Assembly (NCBI GenBank): GCA_963932145.1
Contig: OZ010577.1
Span: forward strand, 21,008,789-21,072,788
Length of the DNA stretch: 64,000 nt
Origin: Acanthosepion lycidas
Lineage: Eukaryota > Mollusca > Cephalopoda > Sepiida > Sepiidae
Reading direction: 5' to 3'
Part shown: positions 61,715 to 64,000 of the stretch, in pieces
Layout of the letters: each line of letters starts with the position of its first letter
How positions within the stretch are numbered: position 1 is the stretch's first letter
The notes under the pieces: model-generated
The model's database searches: none
Told to the model about the DNA's origin: nothing
The model's input: the letters and a program-made list of their open reading frames with translations, nothing else
Position numbers and translations under genes: made by a program

Positions 61715-62290
61715 AGAATATTGAATAGAAATTTTATCTATGGAGGCATGTTGTTCTCATTCCTATGCTTATGTTATAATTAGCGCTCATTTTAAAGAAT
61801 TATGAAAAGAAACCTTCATTCATAGCACTATGTTGATGTCAATTCCTATGCATGTCATGTTAATGCCCTTTGTTGGGAATGTTGAAATGAAGCTTTCATC
61901 CATAGCATTGTGGGGTATTTCATCTAAACATGGACAGTAGAATTAGAAAAGTCTACCCTTGTAGATTAAATAAAAGGTTCAGTTTGAAATTCCCTAAATT
62001 TTATCCACATTAACGAGCACTTGAATAAGACCAGAAAGCACAACATCTGAAATGTTGTGATAATAACAACAAAATGAGGACAATAAACTGCATGTAAATA
62101 ATGATAACTCCTCATACCAGAAATTCTGACAGAAATATAGCAGTCTTCTAAGGAAATATTACAAAGAAACCATTCTTATTGCTATGTTACTGTCATAATT
62201 AGTGACCTTCTTAGGGAATGCTGAACAGAAGCCTTCATCCATAGCGTTATATTGTTCTCATTTCTATGTCAGTTTTAGTGTTATTCTAAA
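61715..62290. repeat. Degenerate tandem repeat, unit about 76-80 bp
   Basis: 'agaaaccttcattcatagca', 'gaagctttcatccatagcat' and 'agaagccttcatccatagcg' mark units near 61,810, 61,890 and 62,227. Each is followed by 'tgttgttctcattcctatg'-like text. Unrelated sequence separates the groups at about 61,930-62,150. Confidence 0.7.
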
Positions 62291-62524
62291 AATATTTCAA
62301 AGTCAATAAATGTCAGTTCTACCTTATAATGCTCACTGCTTCCATACTATGTATTTCTGATGTATCCATAGATTCCTTTTATTTACTATCTGTGAATTGC
62401 CATAAGTTCTTGAGAAATACAGTGGCATGATTTCCATTAGCTTTTACACAGTTCGTAATTCAAAGTAGTCCTTTTCCTTGACAAGTTGCCACTTAAGGCT
62501 AGAAAATCCAGTCTACACTGGTAT

Positions 62525-62650
62525 TTAACCCATAGTGACGAGAGACAAGATGTATTCATGTCTTTCCCAAGGGTGAAAGGTGGAATTTGAATTCAATCCT
62601 CTAATTCCACTTTCCATTCTGATAATAACTAAGTTTTACTGACAGAGTTA
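62525..62650 (-). mobile_element. SINE 3' part, minus strand
   Basis: 'tttaacccatagtgacgag' and 'gtattcatgtctttcccaag' match the tail and body of the SINE at 39,178-39,454 in the same orientation. The tRNA-like part is degenerate. Confidence 0.5.
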
Positions 62651-63054
62651 TAATTAATACATTAGTTTTGCAGCAAGACCAATATTCAAAAGGAGTGGGC
62701 TATTACAAATTCTTTTATGTACTCAATGATGCAAATGACATTTTTTAAGTTTTTTTTAATGTTGAATAGCTAAAGTAAATATTATTAAGCTCCATTCTAT
62801 TTTTGGTTTTGATGATGACATCATCAGTTTTTTAAATGAATAGTGATACCAAATAAAGAAATAAAATTCCTCAAATGGAATGTTTACAGTTTATGGTGTC
62901 AATATCTAACACTAAGTGGACTGCCATCAGCAGAGAGGTCAGAAGATGAAAATCACTCCTACCACCACACTGAATGTTAGCAGTACTTATCAACACAATC
63001 TTGAGGACAAGATACGTACCTCCACTGATCCACCAAAAAATTAGCATACCATGA

Positions 63055-63650
63055 TGAAAAAAAATGCCCCAAACTTAAACAAAAACAAAGTTTTATTGTC
63101 AAAATCTTTGTCATTATTAAGCAGAAAGAACAAAGAATTTTTTTATCCTTTTTACACTGTTTGAAATTTTGGTTAAGAATCTTGTCTTTTGCACCAACAG
63201 GAGACCAAAGATTAGTAAAGGAAATTTTAGTGTCTTTTTTGTTTTGAAAAACACACTGATTTGGAAATTCTGGCAAAAATGTAATAATTAGCAGATTTTA
63301 ATGAAACTTTCAGGACTTATTCACAAATGAATGAAAATATTTTAGAAATGTTTTTTATATAGGAAATCTTTATAAAAATATTTTTTCCCACATCTGTTTC
63401 CCAACATTTATTTAATTTTATGAAGTTTCGAGAAATTAAATTTTGTAGCACTTAATGTTTATATTACTTATAAGCAAAAGTACTTGGAGAATTTAAATCA
63501 TAATTCTTTTTCATAAAACAGGACCCCTAGTTACCAAAAATCTGCTCTGACTCATAAAAAAATGCAATAAAACTAAGGCATTTTTTAGTTAGAAAATCTA
63601 TTACTTGCATTTATGAGTAAGATATATTATGGACACTATTAAGATGCTCA
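63055..63650 (+). repeat. Unclassified dispersed repeat, copy 2 (inverted relative to 35,815-36,425)
   Basis: It is collinear with the reverse complement of copy 1, from 'ccccaaacttaaacaaaaac' through 'aaactttcaggacttattca' and 'aaaaatctgctctgactcat' to 'tatggacactattaag'. Differences are frequent, so the copies are old. No coding region or terminal repeats were recognised. Confidence 0.7.
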
Positions 63651-63689
63651 GTGTTGCCTTGCTGTGATGGCAAAAAAACAGGAAGCAAC

Positions 63690-64000
63690 AGTCTACTGGT
63701 GGCAAGATTTGGAAGCTCCTTCTGTATGGGGAACTGGACACTGGCAAGAGGACAACCTAATCTTTGCTTCAAGGATGTCTGAAAAATATGAAGGAGATGG
63801 ATACTGAAAGGTGAGAAGACATGGCCAACAATTCTTCATGCTGAGGGGAGAAGAAATGGAGGCTTGCTGCTGGAGGGAAGTGTGCTTGAAGGAAAGAAAA
63901 CAACACAGTGACATCAGGGGAAAGTGTCTTCACATTCAATGGTTGCTATCATAACTGTCACACCTGTGTGGGCCTGTACAGCCATAACAGATACTACGCT
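63690..64000 (+). mobile_element. C-terminal end of another LINE, running off the right edge
   Basis: Broken plus-strand frames read LYGELDTGKRTT and, near 63,935-63,990, a Cys/His cluster YHNCHTCVGLYSHNRY. It resembles the C2H2-like finger ending in IGL-SH-R that closes the ORF of several mollusc and other animal LINEs. It is not family A and not the RTE-like family of 53.9 kb. Frame changes are present. Confidence 0.55.

Overview
This window looks like AT-rich, repeat-dense, non-coding DNA of an invertebrate animal. A cephalopod, most likely an octopus, is my best guess. The grounds are one abundant LINE family with a characteristic C-terminal tail, tRNA- and 5S-headed SINEs, long (TA)n runs and several unrelated satellites. 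The species call is an inference. I found no complete host gene. The only host-coding candidate is one possible 122-nt exon at 50,089-50,210, so the window is probably intergenic or lies inside a very large intron.

Layout: 1-2,830 is a minus-strand Gypsy fossil interrupted by a minisatellite and a SINE. 3,010-3,840 is a dimeric repeat and 4,080-4,945 an imperfect fold-back. 5.1-12.2 kb is AT-rich DNA with LINE tails, a 30-bp minisatellite and a 5S-tRNA SINE. 12.43-15.87 kb is a homogeneous 120-bp satellite split by a 1,598-bp Tc1 transposon with 200-bp IR/DR ends and a clean TA duplication. 16-24.2 kb holds LINE and RTE fragments in AT-rich DNA. 24.5-35 kb is a degenerate satellite of about 75 bp, invaded by a second Gypsy fossil (26.83-28.74 kb) and by two head-to-head LINE copies (28.87-33.83 kb).

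35.8-36.4 kb is an unclassified repeat whose inverted partner sits at 63.05-63.65 kb. 37.1-38.2 kb carries a LINE tail and a tRNA-headed repeat. 38.2-49.8 kb is best read as one old minus-strand Gypsy element with LTRs of about 395 bp at both ends. It was later invaded by a 5S-tRNA SINE, a long plus-strand LINE and a mariner remnant. 50.65-51.45 kb is a 140-bp dimeric satellite. 52.2-53.2 kb and 56.0-58.3 kb are further degenerate tandem arrays, the latter split by a 102-bp mariner MITE that is a perfect palindrome with 47-bp arms. 60-61.3 kb carries a mariner-type and a hAT-type non-autonomous element. The right edge is the C-terminal end of another LINE.

Nothing here works as an operon or pathway. 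The interest is the order of insertions (satellite, then LTR element, then LINE, SINE and DNA transposons), the chimeric SINE, the hairpin MITE and the higher-order structure of the satellites. All boundaries were read by eye and are approximate unless a duplication or terminal repeat is stated.
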